Source of the DNA: Microlunatus phosphovorus NM-1
GTDB lineage: Bacteria; Actinomycetota; Actinomycetes; Propionibacteriales; Propionibacteriaceae
Reading direction: 5' to 3'
Assembly (NCBI RefSeq): GCF_000270245.1
Contig: NC_015635.1
Coordinates: forward strand, 3,038,001 to 3,102,000
DNA: 64,000 nucleotides
The position numbers and the translations under genes are program-made. The notes beneath the pieces are model-generated. The model searched no databases. It was not told where the DNA came from and worked only from the letters and a program-made list of their open reading frames with translations. This document shows, piece after piece, positions 27,613 through 36,552 of the stretch. The stretch's first letter is position 1. The number at the start of each line of letters is the position of its first letter.

Positions 27613-28647
27613 TCAGCAGGCGGCGCTGGCGAGTCCGTGCTGCCGGCGGGCGACGCTGGTCACGGTGCCGAGGAAACGTCGAGAGTGAGCGCCGGTGTCC
27701 GGTGTGTACCAGCTCGGTTCGATGTCACACACCAGCAGTTCGACTCCCGTACCGGCCAGCACCACCGGCAGCGTATGGACCACGGTGGAGGGAAAACTGA
27801 CGACCACTGAGCCCACCTCCCCGGCTCGCAGGAAGAGCTCGAGCGGCCGGTCTGGGATCGCCACCCGCAATCCCAGGGCAGCGATCCTCGCCAGCTTGGC
27901 AGGTGACTCCTTGCGATGCGCGAGATAACGGTCGGCGCGATGCCGGACAGCGAGGGAGGCGACCGCCACCACATAGTCGCCCTCGGCCACCACGCCGGTC
28001 TCGACCAGGGAGGTGCCGATGAGGTCCGCGCCGAGCTTGAGCACCGGCTTCGGATACTGCGAACGCAGCCAGCCATAGTCGTTGGTGATGACCTGGGCCT
28101 GGGTGAGCTCGACCGGTAGACAGCTGAACACGGTGAGCCGGCAGCCGGAGCTGGGCTCCAGCCGGCGACGCAGGGAGTCTGCGATCTGGTCCCGGGCAAA
28201 GCGTGCGATGTGCCGCTTCTGCTCCGTCGTCGCCACCTGGTGCCAACGTCGCAGATGCTCCCCGGCGACCCACTGCCGGGCCAACTCCAAGGTCGCTGTG
28301 CCGTCGTCGACGAACGTGACCTCACTCGGCTTGACGAGGCTGACCACCACCTGCATCACGCCGGAGAACGGATCGCCCAACACGAGCCGGTCGGCGCCGG
28401 CCAGATCGCCGGCGAGCGCACGTACGGTGCGGGCAATTGCCGCGCCCCCGGACCGTGGCTCGTGCCAAGAGACCGTCAGCCCGGCGCTGCGCGCCACCTG
28501 CGCCATCGTGCGCAACTGCCACCGGCTGGTCTCGTTCGCCGGCGCCAGCACCAGGACCGACGGCCGTGCCCGAGCCCAGTGTGCCCACTCCACCACGTTC
28601 AGCAGCTGTGCCGGGCTCTCCACCAAGGCGACGGTCTTCACGCTCAA
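27613..28647 (-). CDS. Polysialyltransferase-family-like glycosyltransferase
   Basis: 344 residues. The N-terminal VALVESPAQLLNVVEWA, the FVDDGTATLELARQW motif and the late VVVSFPSTVVHTLPVVLAGTGVE segment (Ser and His likely in the CMP-sugar site) match the bacterial alpha-2,8-polysialyltransferase family. Such enzymes transfer sialic acids from CMP donors to surface glycans. The start overlaps the stop of the NeuB-like synthase by 4 bases, a strong sign that donor synthesis and transfer are linked. The family is diverse, so the actual nonulosonic acid and the acceptor are unknown. Confidence 0.7.
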   Translation of the reverse strand: MSVKTVALVESPAQLLNVVEWAHWARARPSVLVLAPANETSRWQLRTMAQVARSAGLTVSWHEPRSGGAAIARTVRALAGDLAGADRLVLGDPFSGVMQVVVSLVKPSEVTFVDDGTATLELARQWVAGEHLRRWHQVATTEQKRHIARFARDQIADSLRRRLEPSSGCRLTVFSCLPVELTQAQVITNDYGWLRSQYPKPVLKLGADLIGTSLVETGVVAEGDYVVAVASLAVRHRADRYLAHRKESPAKLARIAALGLRVAIPDRPLELFLRAGEVGSVVVSFPSTVVHTLPVVLAGTGVELLVCDIEPSWYTPDTGAHSRRFLGTVTSVARRQHGLASAAC

Positions 28648-29603
28648 CTTGCGCCGACCAGGATCGGTTCGGTCGGCTGGACCTCGTCGGCAGTCTGTAC
28701 CCGGCGCAGCTTCTTCATGGCCACCAGTTCGCCGTCATAGATCCGCTTCACCCCGTCGCCGAGGGAGTCGGTGATCGTCCGAATGTCGCGGACCAGCCGC
28801 TGCAGCCCCGGCGGCTCGACCGAGGCAGCCTGGTCGGAGCCCCACATCGCCCGGTCCAACGTGATGTGCCGCTCGACGAACGTGGCCCCGAGGGCGACCG
28901 CTGCCAGGGTGGTCTGCAGTCCCACCTCGTGCCCCGAATAGCCGATCGGCACATTCGGGAAGTCGGCCTGCAGCGTGTGGATCATCCGCAGGTTGAGCTC
29001 CAGCGGCTTGGCCGGATAGGTGCTCGTGGCATGGCAGAGCACGATGTTGTCGCTGCCCAGCACCTCGACGGCGTGCCGGATCTGGCGCGGCGTCGACATG
29101 CCGGTGGAGAGGATGATCGTCCGTCCGGTGGCCCGCAGCCGACGCAGCAGCTCGTCGTCGGTCAGCGATGCCGAGGCGACCTTGTGTGCCGGCACGTCGA
29201 ACTGTTCGAGGAAGTCGACCGACTCGACATCCCACGGCGAGGCGAACCAGGCGATGGCACGCGAGCGTGCGTACGCGTCGATTGCCGCGTATTCGTCGGC
29301 ACCGAACTCGACCCGATGCCGGTAGTCGATATAACGCATCCGGCCCCACGGCGTGTCTCGCTCGAGGTCCCATTGATCTCGCGGCGTGCAGATCTCGGGG
29401 GTTCGCTTCTGGAACTTCACCGCATCACAGCCGGCGGCGGCAGCCTGGTCGATCAGCGCGAACGCGTTGCTGAGCTCTCCATTGTGGTTGATGCCGATCT
29501 CACCGGTGACATAGACCGGATGGCCGGCGCCGATGATCTTGTCCCCGATGGTGCGGGTGGGGATCTGCAGCGTCGTCATGGGCGCATTGGGGATGATGCT
29601 CAT
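28644..29603 (-). CDS. neuB: N-acetylneuraminate (nonulosonic acid) synthase family protein
   Basis: 319 residues. The NeuB barrel is complete: VTGEIGINHNGELSNAFALI, AVKFQKRTPE, SPWDVESVDFL, STGMSTPRQI, HATSTYPAKPLELNL, then the metal-binding His residues in YSGHEVG and VERHITLDRAMWGSDQAASV. The family condenses phosphoenolpyruvate with a hexosamine-type aldehyde to give sialic, legionaminic or pseudaminic acid. The C-terminal SAF (antifreeze-like) domain of typical 345-residue NeuB is missing; the sequence ends soon after the barrel. An ATG at 29579 is an alternative start. No NeuA (CMP transferase) or NeuC gene is in the window. Confidence 0.87.
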   Translation of the reverse strand: MSIIPNAPMTTLQIPTRTIGDKIIGAGHPVYVTGEIGINHNGELSNAFALIDQAAAAGCDAVKFQKRTPEICTPRDQWDLERDTPWGRMRYIDYRHRVEFGADEYAAIDAYARSRAIAWFASPWDVESVDFLEQFDVPAHKVASASLTDDELLRRLRATGRTIILSTGMSTPRQIRHAVEVLGSDNIVLCHATSTYPAKPLELNLRMIHTLQADFPNVPIGYSGHEVGLQTTLAAVALGATFVERHITLDRAMWGSDQAASVEPPGLQRLVRDIRTITDSLGDGVKRIYDGELVAMKKLRRVQTADEVQPTEPILVGAS

Positions 29604-29690
29604 GCTCGCACGCTAGGTCGATAACCTTGCTGAACGGCCGATGTCGCCTGAACAGGTGACCAACAAGAGTCGACGGACCACGTCACCGGG

Positions 29691-30590
29691 TCATCGGGTC
29701 ACCGACCAAGGCTTTCCAAGCCCGCCGAGCTTCTCCGGGTTCAGCATGATCAAGACCTGCTCGACGACTTGATCCACGACCACCAGCTGAACGGCAGCCA
29801 TCAGCTGCTCGCCGGCCCAGGCCCGCCAGCCCGGTACGCCGTTGATGAGTGCCGGTTCCAGCTGGAGCCCTGGGGCCGCCTTCTGTGTGATCCCCACCAG
29901 CAGCCGGGCTGCCGCGTCCGCACCCTGCACGGGCCGCCGGGCCGCTCGCACCTTGCCTCCGCCGTCGGAGAGCACCACCACGTCCGGCGCCATCAGATCC
30001 ATCAGTCCTTGGATGTCGCCGCCGATCACCGCCGCGGTGAAGCGCTCGCGTACCTGCTCCGCCAACTCATCGTCGGGCTCGAAGCGAGGTCTGCGAGCCT
30101 CAACGTGCTGCCGGGCTCGATGCGCGGTCTGGCGGACCGCGGCCGGCGTCATGTCCAACGAGTCGGCGATCTCGGCGTGGTCATAGCCGAAGACCTCTCG
30201 CAGCAAGAACACCGCGCGTTCCTTGGGACCCAACGACTCCAGCACGACCAGCAGCGCCAGTGACACCGACTCCGCGAGCACGATGTCGTCGGCCACGTCG
30301 GGTGCGGTGAGCAGCGGCTCCGGCAGCCACGGTCCGACGTAGTCCTCACGTCGCCGAGCCAGGGTACGCAGCCTGTTCAGCGACAGCCGGGTCGCGATCT
30401 GCGCCAGGTAGGCCTTCGGGCTGCTGACTTCGACGTCCGCCGGCCGTCCCGTCCACCGCAGGTAGGTCTCCTGCACCACGTCCTCCGCGTCGGCGACGCT
30501 GGCCAGCAGCTCGTACGCGACGGTGAACAGCAACGACCGGTGCTCGTCGAACAGCTCGTCGTCGGACGCGGTCGCCGTCGGATCAGCCAC
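29691..30590 (-). CDS. ECF41-type RNA polymerase sigma factor with SnoaL-like C-terminal domain
   Basis: 299 residues from a GTG at 30590. Sigma2 (FDEHRSLLFTVAYELLASVA and DAEDVVQETYLRW), a linker with WLPEP (about 86-90), sigma4 (YDHAEIADSLDMTPAAVRQTAHRAR), then a SnoaL/NTF2-like domain. The three motifs reported for group ECF41 are present: WLPEP, DGGGK (about 208-212) and NPEKL (about 282-286; usual form NPDKL). In that group the C-terminal extension replaces a separate anti-sigma factor and modulates activity. The start overlaps the stop of the carboxymuconolactone-decarboxylase gene by 8 bases, the standard partner of ECF41. It sits between NeuB and the DUF6716 gene. Confidence 0.93.
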   Translation of the reverse strand: MADPTATASDDELFDEHRSLLFTVAYELLASVADAEDVVQETYLRWTGRPADVEVSSPKAYLAQIATRLSLNRLRTLARRREDYVGPWLPEPLLTAPDVADDIVLAESVSLALLVVLESLGPKERAVFLLREVFGYDHAEIADSLDMTPAAVRQTAHRARQHVEARRPRFEPDDELAEQVRERFTAAVIGGDIQGLMDLMAPDVVVLSDGGGKVRAARRPVQGADAAARLLVGITQKAAPGLQLEPALINGVPGWRAWAGEQLMAAVQLVVVDQVVEQVLIMLNPEKLGGLGKPWSVTR

Positions 30591-31218
30591 GGTTCGACGG
30601 TAGCTGACAGCTCGCCGAGAACCCTTGGGAGACCAGTCCCAGTGACGCATTGAACCGAGAGCGCTGGTTCTCGACCGAGATCATCATGGTCAGCTCGATC
30701 AGCGCCTTGTCGCCAAGCGCTTCCCGCAGCCGTACGACCATCTCGTCGGTCGCCGCGCTCGGGGTCGCGGTCGACGCAATCGCGTACTCGATCACCTGCT
30801 TTTCCAGCGGGCTCAGGTTGTCGGCTTCGCGCCAGCGCGGCACGGCAGCGAGCTTGGCGAGATCGAGGTCCTCCCCGTTGGCCTTGAAGAACCCGAAGTC
30901 CACGCACCAGGAGCAGCCGATCTCGATCGCCACCGCCATCTCCGCCAACGAGGTCAGCAGCGGGTCCAGGCTGTCGAACTTCGCCACCCGGCGCTCGTGA
31001 AACAGGGTCGCCCACAAGACCTTGCGGTTGGCGGCCATGGCGAAACCGTTGTCAGCCGCTTGGCCGTAGAGCCGGTTGCTGAGCCAGTTGATCAGCCGTC
31101 CGGTCAGTCCGGGTGGCTGGTCGATGGGCACCCTGGCCAGCAGCCGCCGAGCGTCGAGCTCGGTGCCGGGCCCTGGGGCGACAGAGAGGAAACGAGGAGT
31201 GTCATGTGAGGTCGTCAT
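30583..31218 (-). CDS. Carboxymuconolactone decarboxylase (AhpD-like) family protein, ECF41 partner
   Basis: About 211 residues from the ATG at 31218. The AhpD-like core has the redox motif CSWC in EIGCSWCVDFGFF (about 99-111) and the helical repeat following it (LSPLEKQVIEYAIASTATPSAATDEM). Members of this fold are peroxidase-like or decarboxylase enzymes; the CxxC suggests a thiol redox activity. It is one of the three enzyme types (carboxymuconolactone decarboxylase, oxidoreductase, epimerase) linked to and controlled by ECF41 sigma factors. The start lies only 9 bases after the -10 of the ECF41 promoter, so the message should have almost no leader. Confidence 0.88.
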   Translation of the reverse strand: MTTSHDTPRFLSVAPGPGTELDARRLLARVPIDQPPGLTGRLINWLSNRLYGQAADNGFAMAANRKVLWATLFHERRVAKFDSLDPLLTSLAEMAVAIEIGCSWCVDFGFFKANGEDLDLAKLAAVPRWREADNLSPLEKQVIEYAIASTATPSAATDEMVVRLREALGDKALIELTMMISVENQRSRFNASLGLVSQGFSASCQLPSNRG

Positions 31219-31226
31219 GCTCACGA

Positions 31227-31253
31227 GACACCGCCCGGCCCTGGCGTGTGACA
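31227..31253 (-). promoter_or_regulatory. ECF41-dependent promoter (autoregulatory)
   Basis: On the minus strand TGTCACA (31253-31247), 16 bp, then TGTC (31230-31227). The published ECF41 target is TGTCACA-N16-CGTC, so the -35 and the spacing are exact and the -10 differs by one base. It precedes the decarboxylase-sigma pair and lies in the 39-bp gap after the DUF6716 gene, giving the pair its own promoter within the larger operon. Confidence 0.85.
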
Positions 31254-31257
31254 CCGC

Positions 31258-32487
31258 TCAGCGTTGAGCCCGTCGTCGCAGGCGGCGCGCCCGGCGCAGC
31301 AGCACCGGTGGCAGGAGATCTCGGATGATCTTCCCGCCCGGGTCACGGCGCACCATCCCAGGCACCGGCGTACTGCGCAGATAGCGTGCAGTGCTGGCGA
31401 AATAGGCCGAGTCCCACACCGCTCGTGACGGCCGTTCCCCCGACGCCAGCAGCTTCTCCACCCGATCGCCGATGAGCTCGGCCGCCGTGCCCGGTCGATC
31501 GAAGAAGTAGCTGTCCAGCCACGGTTGAGCCGGCGTCCCGAGTTGATCGTCGATCAGCTCATCGAAGGTACGCAGCAGCCCGCTGGGCAGGAACACCTGG
31601 TTGCCGTAGCGCTCGTGCACCCCGAGATCCAGGATGAGCCCGACCCGGCAGCCCGCGCCGACCGCTTCCAGGCACGCCGTCGAGGACACGGTCAGCAGCA
31701 GGTCCACCTGTGGAAGCGCCTCGCTGATCGGCGTGTAGTCGATCCGGAAGTTCGGCGGGCGCTCGATCCCGGCCAGCAGGTCCTCGGGATGGTGCTTCAT
31801 GGTGTGGAAGGTGTCCTCGTCCGGGCGGTGTCGCGGCTTGAGCAGCACCTCCCGGTCGGGATGGGCGTACGCGTAGTCGATCAGCCGCGTGTAGACGTAC
31901 CGTCGTTCGCCGGCTTGCCTGGGGACCGTCGGCTGGTCGGCAAAGAGCACCTGCCGGATCGGTCGGCCATGCGGGGGCTTCAGCGATGACGTCAAGATCG
32001 GCAGCCCCGACAGCAGCAGATTGTCGGCGGCGAGCCCTAGCTGGCCTGCGACGCCTAGGAAGTATTCGAGGTCGGCCACGCAGTTGACGGCGACGACATC
32101 CGAGCCCGATCGGTCGAGATAGCCGGCGGCGATCTTCTCGATGACGACACCCACCCAGCCCGTGACCAGCACCGGCCCCGGTTCGCCGTCGGCCGCTCGC
32201 TCGCTCAGTTCGGCTGCCAGGTCGACGGTGAACCGCAGGGTGGACGGCCCCGAGAGCGCGCAGACCACCACCTCGCTGGCCAATGCCCGGCTGACCAGCT
32301 CGGTCCAGCTGCAAGACTCGACGGCTTCGAACCCGGCGGCAGCGATCTGACCCGGTGAGAGCGCGGAACGGACGTCAGGCACCAGGACGGTGCAGTCGAT
32401 TCCTCGAGCCGTCAGCTCCCCGCGGATGCCGGCCAGCCATTTGAGCTGGGAGTCGAAAGCGGCGACCAGGAGAGCTTTGCGAAGCAC
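31258..32487 (-). CDS. DUF6716-like putative glycosyltransferase
   Basis: 409 residues. The overall shape (KALLVAAFDSQLKWLAGI at the N-terminus, VLFADQPTVPRQAGERRYVYTRLIDYA in the middle, LLLTVSSTACLEAVGAGCRVGLILDLGV near 270-300) is that of a GT-B-like protein annotated DUF6716 in Actinobacteria, found with NeuB and polysialyltransferase-like genes. The second half looks like the nucleotide-sugar-binding lobe. The C-terminus is very Arg-rich (RRARRLRRR), suggesting membrane association. It starts 9 bp after the HAD-DUF952 gene. Activity has not been established for this family, and assignment rests on pattern memory. Confidence 0.65.
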   Translation of the reverse strand: MLRKALLVAAFDSQLKWLAGIRGELTARGIDCTVLVPDVRSALSPGQIAAAGFEAVESCSWTELVSRALASEVVVCALSGPSTLRFTVDLAAELSERAADGEPGPVLVTGWVGVVIEKIAAGYLDRSGSDVVAVNCVADLEYFLGVAGQLGLAADNLLLSGLPILTSSLKPPHGRPIRQVLFADQPTVPRQAGERRYVYTRLIDYAYAHPDREVLLKPRHRPDEDTFHTMKHHPEDLLAGIERPPNFRIDYTPISEALPQVDLLLTVSSTACLEAVGAGCRVGLILDLGVHERYGNQVFLPSGLLRTFDELIDDQLGTPAQPWLDSYFFDRPGTAAELIGDRVEKLLASGERPSRAVWDSAYFASTARYLRSTPVPGMVRRDPGGKIIRDLLPPVLLRRARRLRRRAQR

Positions 32488-32496
32488 CCGGCGAGG

Positions 32497-33444
32497 CTAG
32501 GCCGAGGCATTGAACAGCTCGTGAACATCAAGCTCCCGGACGACCATCTCCTGGCTCAACGGGGCGAACAAATGCGGAAAGGAGTACGTCGTGCCCTCCT
32601 CGACCACCGGTCGTGCCCGCCCGGGATCCAGCTCGAGCACGATGAGCTCCTCGGGTTCGAAGCGGCCGAAATAGCGCTCGATCACCGCCTCGACCTGTTC
32701 GCGATAGGCCAGGTGCACGAAGCCCTCGGCCTCATAGCTGGTGCCGTGGCTGGACCACGGGTAGGAGCCGGCCCGCCGCGCTTCGTCCCAAACGATCCGC
32801 TGAGTGGTGTGATACAGCGGCTGGCTGATCGGCGGGCGCGCGCCCAACAGTCCCAGTTCCACGAGTCGGGCGCGAAGTGTGTCGGCGTCGGTGAACTGGA
32901 TGGCGGTCAGCCCCAGCTCGGTGGCCGCCACACAGTTCGCCGGGTTGTCGTCGACGAAGATCGCGGTCGACGCGTCGACGCCGAACCGGTCGAGCAACAG
33001 GTTGTAGAGCCGCGGATCCGGCTTGATGATCCCTTCCCGACCGGACACCACGATGGCTTCCAACCGCTTCAGGATGCCGAACCTGCGTTGTGCCATAGGA
33101 AAGGTTTCGTCCGACCAGTTGGTCAGTCCGAGCAGGCGGACTCCGCCCCGCGCGAGTTCGGCGAGCACCGCGGAGGTGCCCGGCACGGGCCCGGTCAGGG
33201 CTCGGTCGAAATAGCGTCGATAGGCGGTGATCGTCTCGGCATACTGCGGCCAGTTGCGGGCCACTTCAGCCTCGCCTTCGGCGAATCGGCGTCCCTCGTC
33301 GTTGCGACGGTTCCAGTTGGCGAAGTCGACGTCCCGCATCAGCTGGCGGGCCTCATCGACATCGACCTCTGCCTTGAAGGCTCGTACGGGATCCCAGGAC
33401 AGCACCACACCGCCCAGGTCGAAGATCGCCGTACGCCGGGTCAC
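32497..33444 (-). CDS. Fusion of HAD hydrolase and DUF952 domain
   Basis: 315 residues from a GTG at 33444, which overlaps the hisH stop (GTGA). Residues 1-200: HAD hydrolase with motif [12 protein letters not shown], motif II LTNWSD, Lys of [12 protein letters not shown] and motif [11 protein letters not shown]; subclass IA, as in small-molecule phosphatases. Residues about 215-315: a complete DUF952 domain ([52 protein letters not shown]). The two domains are normally encoded separately. Coupling to hisH might suggest a phosphatase role in histidine synthesis (histidinol-phosphatase) or in the sugar-acid module that follows; neither is proven. Confidence 0.87.
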   Translation of the reverse strand: MTRRTAIFDLGGVVLSWDPVRAFKAEVDVDEARQLMRDVDFANWNRRNDEGRRFAEGEAEVARNWPQYAETITAYRRYFDRALTGPVPGTSAVLAELARGGVRLLGLTNWSDETFPMAQRRFGILKRLEAIVVSGREGIIKPDPRLYNLLLDRFGVDASTAIFVDDNPANCVAATELGLTAIQFTDADTLRARLVELGLLGARPPISQPLYHTTQRIVWDEARRAGSYPWSSHGTSYEAEGFVHLAYREQVEAVIERYFGRFEPEELIVLELDPGRARPVVEEGTTYSFPHLFAPLSQEMVVRELDVHELFNASA

Positions 33445-34061
33445 AGCCGTGCGATCCAGTTCCTGATCAGCCGGCCACCCGCGACCCCGGACTTCTCCGG
33501 ATGGAACTGGGTGGACCACAGCGGCCCCTGCTCGACGGCGGCCACGAACCGGTCACCGCCGTGCTCGGCCCAGGTGATCCGCCGGTCCTCGGTCTCCGGG
33601 AGCTCGCGGACGCCGTACGAGTGCACGAAGTAGAACCGCTCGGACTCGATGCCGGCGAACAACTCGCTGCCGGGCGCCGGCTCCACGGTGTTCCAGCCCA
33701 TGTGGGGCAGCCGATCAGCGTGCAGCAGCTCCACGGTGCCCGGCCAGATGCCGCAGCCGTCGGCGTTCACGCCGTGCTCGATCCCGTTGCCGAACAGCAC
33801 CTGGTGACCGACGCAAATAGCCAGCACCGGCTTGTCTGCGGCGACTCGTTCCGCGATGAGCCTTGGTCCGCCGACCTCGACCAGACCTGCCATGCAGGCG
33901 GCAAAGGCACCAACACCGGGCACCACCAGGCCGTCCGCGGCGGCGGCCAACGCCGGGTCGGAGGTCACGGTGACCCGCGCACCCGCCTTGGCGACGGCCC
34001 GCTCAGCGGAGCGGATGTTGCCCGATCCGTAGTCGAGCACCACGATATTCGGGGTCCCCAC
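33441..34061 (-). CDS. hisH: Imidazole glycerol phosphate synthase subunit HisH
   Basis: 206 residues from a GTG at 34061. Class I glutamine amidotransferase: nucleophile Cys in [11 protein letters not shown] (near 83), and the His-Glu of [10 protein letters not shown] near the C-terminus, with [14 protein letters not shown] at the start. The nucleophile-elbow sequence is CVGHQ where CLGMQ is most frequent. It supplies ammonia to HisF for imidazole-ring formation, but hisF is not in the window. The start directly abuts the hisB TAG. Confidence 0.94.
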   Translation of the reverse strand: MGTPNIVVLDYGSGNIRSAERAVAKAGARVTVTSDPALAAAADGLVVPGVGAFAACMAGLVEVGGPRLIAERVAADKPVLAICVGHQVLFGNGIEHGVNADGCGIWPGTVELLHADRLPHMGWNTVEPAPGSELFAGIESERFYFVHSYGVRELPETEDRRITWAEHGGDRFVAAVEQGPLWSTQFHPEKSGVAGGRLIRNWIARL

Positions 34062-34709
34062 CTAGAGAGCCCCCTTGGTGCTCGGCACGCCGTCCACCCG
34101 GGGATCGAGCGCGATCGCATCCCGCAGCGCTCGAGCGACGGCCTTGAACTGGGCCTCGACGATGTGGTGCGGGTCGCGACCCGACAGCACGCGTACGTGC
34201 AGACAGATGTGCGCGTGGAACGCGAGGGTCTCCAGCACGTGCCGGGTCAACGAGCCTGCGTACGGGACGCCGCCCTGTCCAGACGGAAACGGACCGCCGC
34301 CGATCAGTGCATACTCCTGACCGGGCGGTTCCCCGGTGTGCACGCAGTACGGCCGACCGGACACATCGACCACAGCCTGAGCCAGCGCCTCGTCCAGCGG
34401 CACCAGAGCGTCGGCGAACCGGCGGATCCCCCGTTTGTCGCCGAGGGCCTCCCGGATCGCCTGACCGAGCACGATCGCGGTGTCCTCGACGACGTGATGG
34501 GCGTCGATGTGCACGTCGCCGACGCTCTCCACCGTCAGGTCGAGCAGACCATGCTTGGCCAGCGCGGTGAGCATGTGGTCGTAGAAGCCGACCCCGGTGC
34601 TGATGCTGGACCGGCCGGAGCCGTCGAGGTCGAGGCTCACCTTGACGCTCGACTCCGAGGTGGCCCGCTCGATCGTGGCCGTGCGGCTCCCCGCCTGCTC
34701 CGAGCTCAC
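34062..34709 (-). CDS. hisB: Imidazoleglycerol-phosphate dehydratase HisB
   Basis: 215 residues. The manganese-binding repeats [39 protein letters not shown] and [20 protein letters not shown] are fully conserved. It removes water from imidazole glycerol phosphate, the sixth step of histidine synthesis. Monofunctional form with no phosphatase domain. It overlaps hisC by 4 bases. Confidence 0.96.
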   Translation of the reverse strand: MSSEQAGSRTATIERATSESSVKVSLDLDGSGRSSISTGVGFYDHMLTALAKHGLLDLTVESVGDVHIDAHHVVEDTAIVLGQAIREALGDKRGIRRFADALVPLDEALAQAVVDVSGRPYCVHTGEPPGQEYALIGGGPFPSGQGGVPYAGSLTRHVLETLAFHAHICLHVRVLSGRDPHHIVEAQFKAVARALRDAIALDPRVDGVPSTKGAL

Positions 34710-35794
34710 AGCAATCGTCCCTTCTCGGTCCCCAGCACCGACGTCAAGGCGGCCTTGAACGCCGCCATCTCCTCGTCGGTCCCGGCCGAGACACGCAACC
34801 AGCCTTCCGGACCGACGACCCGGATCAGCACACCTTTGTCAAGAAGAGCCTGCCAGACGGCCTGGCGATCGGCGAACCGGCCGAACAGCACGAAGTTGGC
34901 GTCGGAGTCGGCGGCCTGCAGGCCCTGGTCCGCCAACCAGGCGGCGAGGGCGTCCCGATTGGCCCTGAGCTTGTCGACCGCCGCGAGCAGTTCGTCGGCG
35001 TTCGCCAGCGCGACGCGGGCGACAGCCTGGGTGACCGCTGAGAGGTGATAGGGCAGCCGCACGACTCGGAGGGCATCGACGAATTCGCGTGAGGCGGCCA
35101 GATAGCCCAGCCGCCCGCCGGCGAAGGCAAAGGCCTTGGACATCGTCCTGGTCACCGCGAGCCGCGGATAGTCCGGCAGCAGTTCAAGCGCGCTCGGTGT
35201 GCCCGGCCGAACGAACTCGTAGTAGGCCTCATCGACCACCACCACGCCCGGCGCGGCGTCGACGATGGCGCGGATGGTGTCGAGGTCGACCGCCGTACCC
35301 GACGGGTTGTTCGGGCTGGCGATCAAGATGACGTCGGGGCGTTGCTCGGTGACAGCCTGCACCGCCGTGACGGGATCGATGGTGAAGTCATCGCGGCGCG
35401 GGAAGGTCGTCCAGCCGGTGTGGCTGTCGCGGGCGTACTCCGGATACATCGAATAGGTGGGGGCGAAGCTCAACACCGTGCGGCCCGGGCCGCCGAAGGC
35501 CATCAGCACATGCAGCATCACCTCGTTGCTGCCGTTGGCCGCCCACACCTGGTCTGCGGTCAGCCCGTGTCCGAGATAGGCGGCCAGGTCGGCGCGGAGT
35601 TCGACAGCGTCCCGCTCCGGGTAACGGTTCATGCTCTTGGCTGCGGCAGCCGCGGCGGCGCCGATCTCCGCAGCAACCTTGTCGCTGGGCGGGTAGGGGT
35701 TCTCGTTGACATTCAGGCAGTAGGGCACGTCCAGCTGCGGCGCGCCGTACGGGACCTCCCCGACCAGCTCGGGACGGACCGGCAGTCCGCTCAT
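34706..35794 (-). CDS. hisC: Histidinol-phosphate aminotransferase HisC
   Basis: 362 residues. Fold-type I aminotransferase with N-terminal [30 protein letters not shown], the Asp-x-x-Tyr motif [10 protein letters not shown] and the PLP lysine in [17 protein letters not shown] (near 220). It converts imidazole acetol phosphate to histidinol phosphate. It is the first gene of this his cluster; hisD, which commonly precedes hisC in Actinobacteria, is not here, since upstream lie an intergenic gap and the defence island. Confidence 0.95.
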   Translation of the reverse strand: MSGLPVRPELVGEVPYGAPQLDVPYCLNVNENPYPPSDKVAAEIGAAAAAAAKSMNRYPERDAVELRADLAAYLGHGLTADQVWAANGSNEVMLHVLMAFGGPGRTVLSFAPTYSMYPEYARDSHTGWTTFPRRDDFTIDPVTAVQAVTEQRPDVILIASPNNPSGTAVDLDTIRAIVDAAPGVVVVDEAYYEFVRPGTPSALELLPDYPRLAVTRTMSKAFAFAGGRLGYLAASREFVDALRVVRLPYHLSAVTQAVARVALANADELLAAVDKLRANRDALAAWLADQGLQAADSDANFVLFGRFADRQAVWQALLDKGVLIRVVGPEGWLRVSAGTDEEMAAFKAALTSVLGTEKGRLL

Positions 35795-35968
35795 CGGCGA
35801 AGATCGATCATCCGTAGCACCCTGCGATTCTAGGGAGACCCTCTGACAACCGACCGGTTATCCAACCGACAAGATGGCAAGCTGGGCCCAGCGATCTGGG
35901 CCTCTTGGTCCGGCCACGACGCATCTGGCATACTTGACGGTGACTGGGGCGCTGAGCCTCAGGAAGTG

Positions 35969-36006
35969 AGCCCGAGACCCGGCCGGACGACCGTGGCGCT
36001 CGGGCT
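35969..36006 (-). terminator. Hairpin after the DUF3800 gene
   Basis: Arms AGCCCGAG (35969-35976) and CTCGGGCT (35999-36006) flank 22 GC-rich bases, starting 9 bases after the DUF3800 stop on the minus strand. A smaller stem lies farther on (GGCCCAG and CTGGGCC, 35885-35902). Neither has a T-run. Together they may separate the defence-island transcript from the his operon. Confidence 0.4.
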
Positions 36007-36015
36007 TCGCGCATC

Positions 36016-36552
36016 TCAGATCTCTCGCACCGCGCTCACGATTGGTCGCACCCGCTGCCGCCAGTGGCCGCCCTTCGCCCAGCACCAGGCGATCGCGTCG
36101 GGCAGGATCAGCAGTGGCTCCTGGTGTCGGGTGACGTGGGCGTAGCTGATCCGATCACGTAGGTCGCCCGTACTCGTGAGGTCCAGGAGTGTTTGGCGGT
36201 CCCAGCTCAGCAGTGTCTCGTCGCGGTCGAACAACACCCTCGTCTGCACGTCCCGCGGAACATCGTCCAGGAGCGCCCGAAAGCACCGCACACGCCGGTC
36301 GCGCTCTGTCCCGATGCGCCCCGCGTCGTAGAGCGCGACTCGAAGTTCGAGACTCTGGAACCTGACGATCGTGTCGGCGATCGCTCGTTTGCGGGACTCC
36401 TTCTCGTCCTTCATGTGCAGGCTTCGCTGTCCGGGCAGAAGTAGACCGTCGAGTTCCCTCTTCGCGATCCGCAACTGGTCATAGCTGCCGATGGCGGCTG
36501 CGACCAGATACCCCTTGGCCTTCGTCTCGTCGACGTAGATGTGCGTACTCAC
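36016..36552 (-). CDS. DUF3800-like protein
   Basis: 178 residues from a GTG at 36552. MSTHIYVDETKAKGYLVAAAIG carries the Asp-Glu pair at the first strand that is typical of DUF3800, an RNase-H-like fold; further acidic residues are in LFDRDETLLSWD and LLILPDAIAWCWAKGGHW, the latter resembling the Asp-containing final helix of the family. Biochemical function is unknown, but the family is common near defence genes and mobile DNA. It overlaps the winged-helix gene upstream by 4 bases (GTGA), so the two form one unit after the BREX operon. Confidence 0.65.
   Translation of the reverse strand: MSTHIYVDETKAKGYLVAAAIGSYDQLRIAKRELDGLLLPGQRSLHMKDEKESRKRAIADTIVRFQSLELRVALYDAGRIGTERDRRVRCFRALLDDVPRDVQTRVLFDRDETLLSWDRQTLLDLTSTGDLRDRISYAHVTRHQEPLLILPDAIAWCWAKGGHWRQRVRPIVSAVREI

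Noticed and set aside
35795-36015. Attachment site or tRNA end bounding the defence island
   Set aside because: No tRNA fold, integrase or direct repeat pairing with the other edge near 55433-55627 could be recognised.
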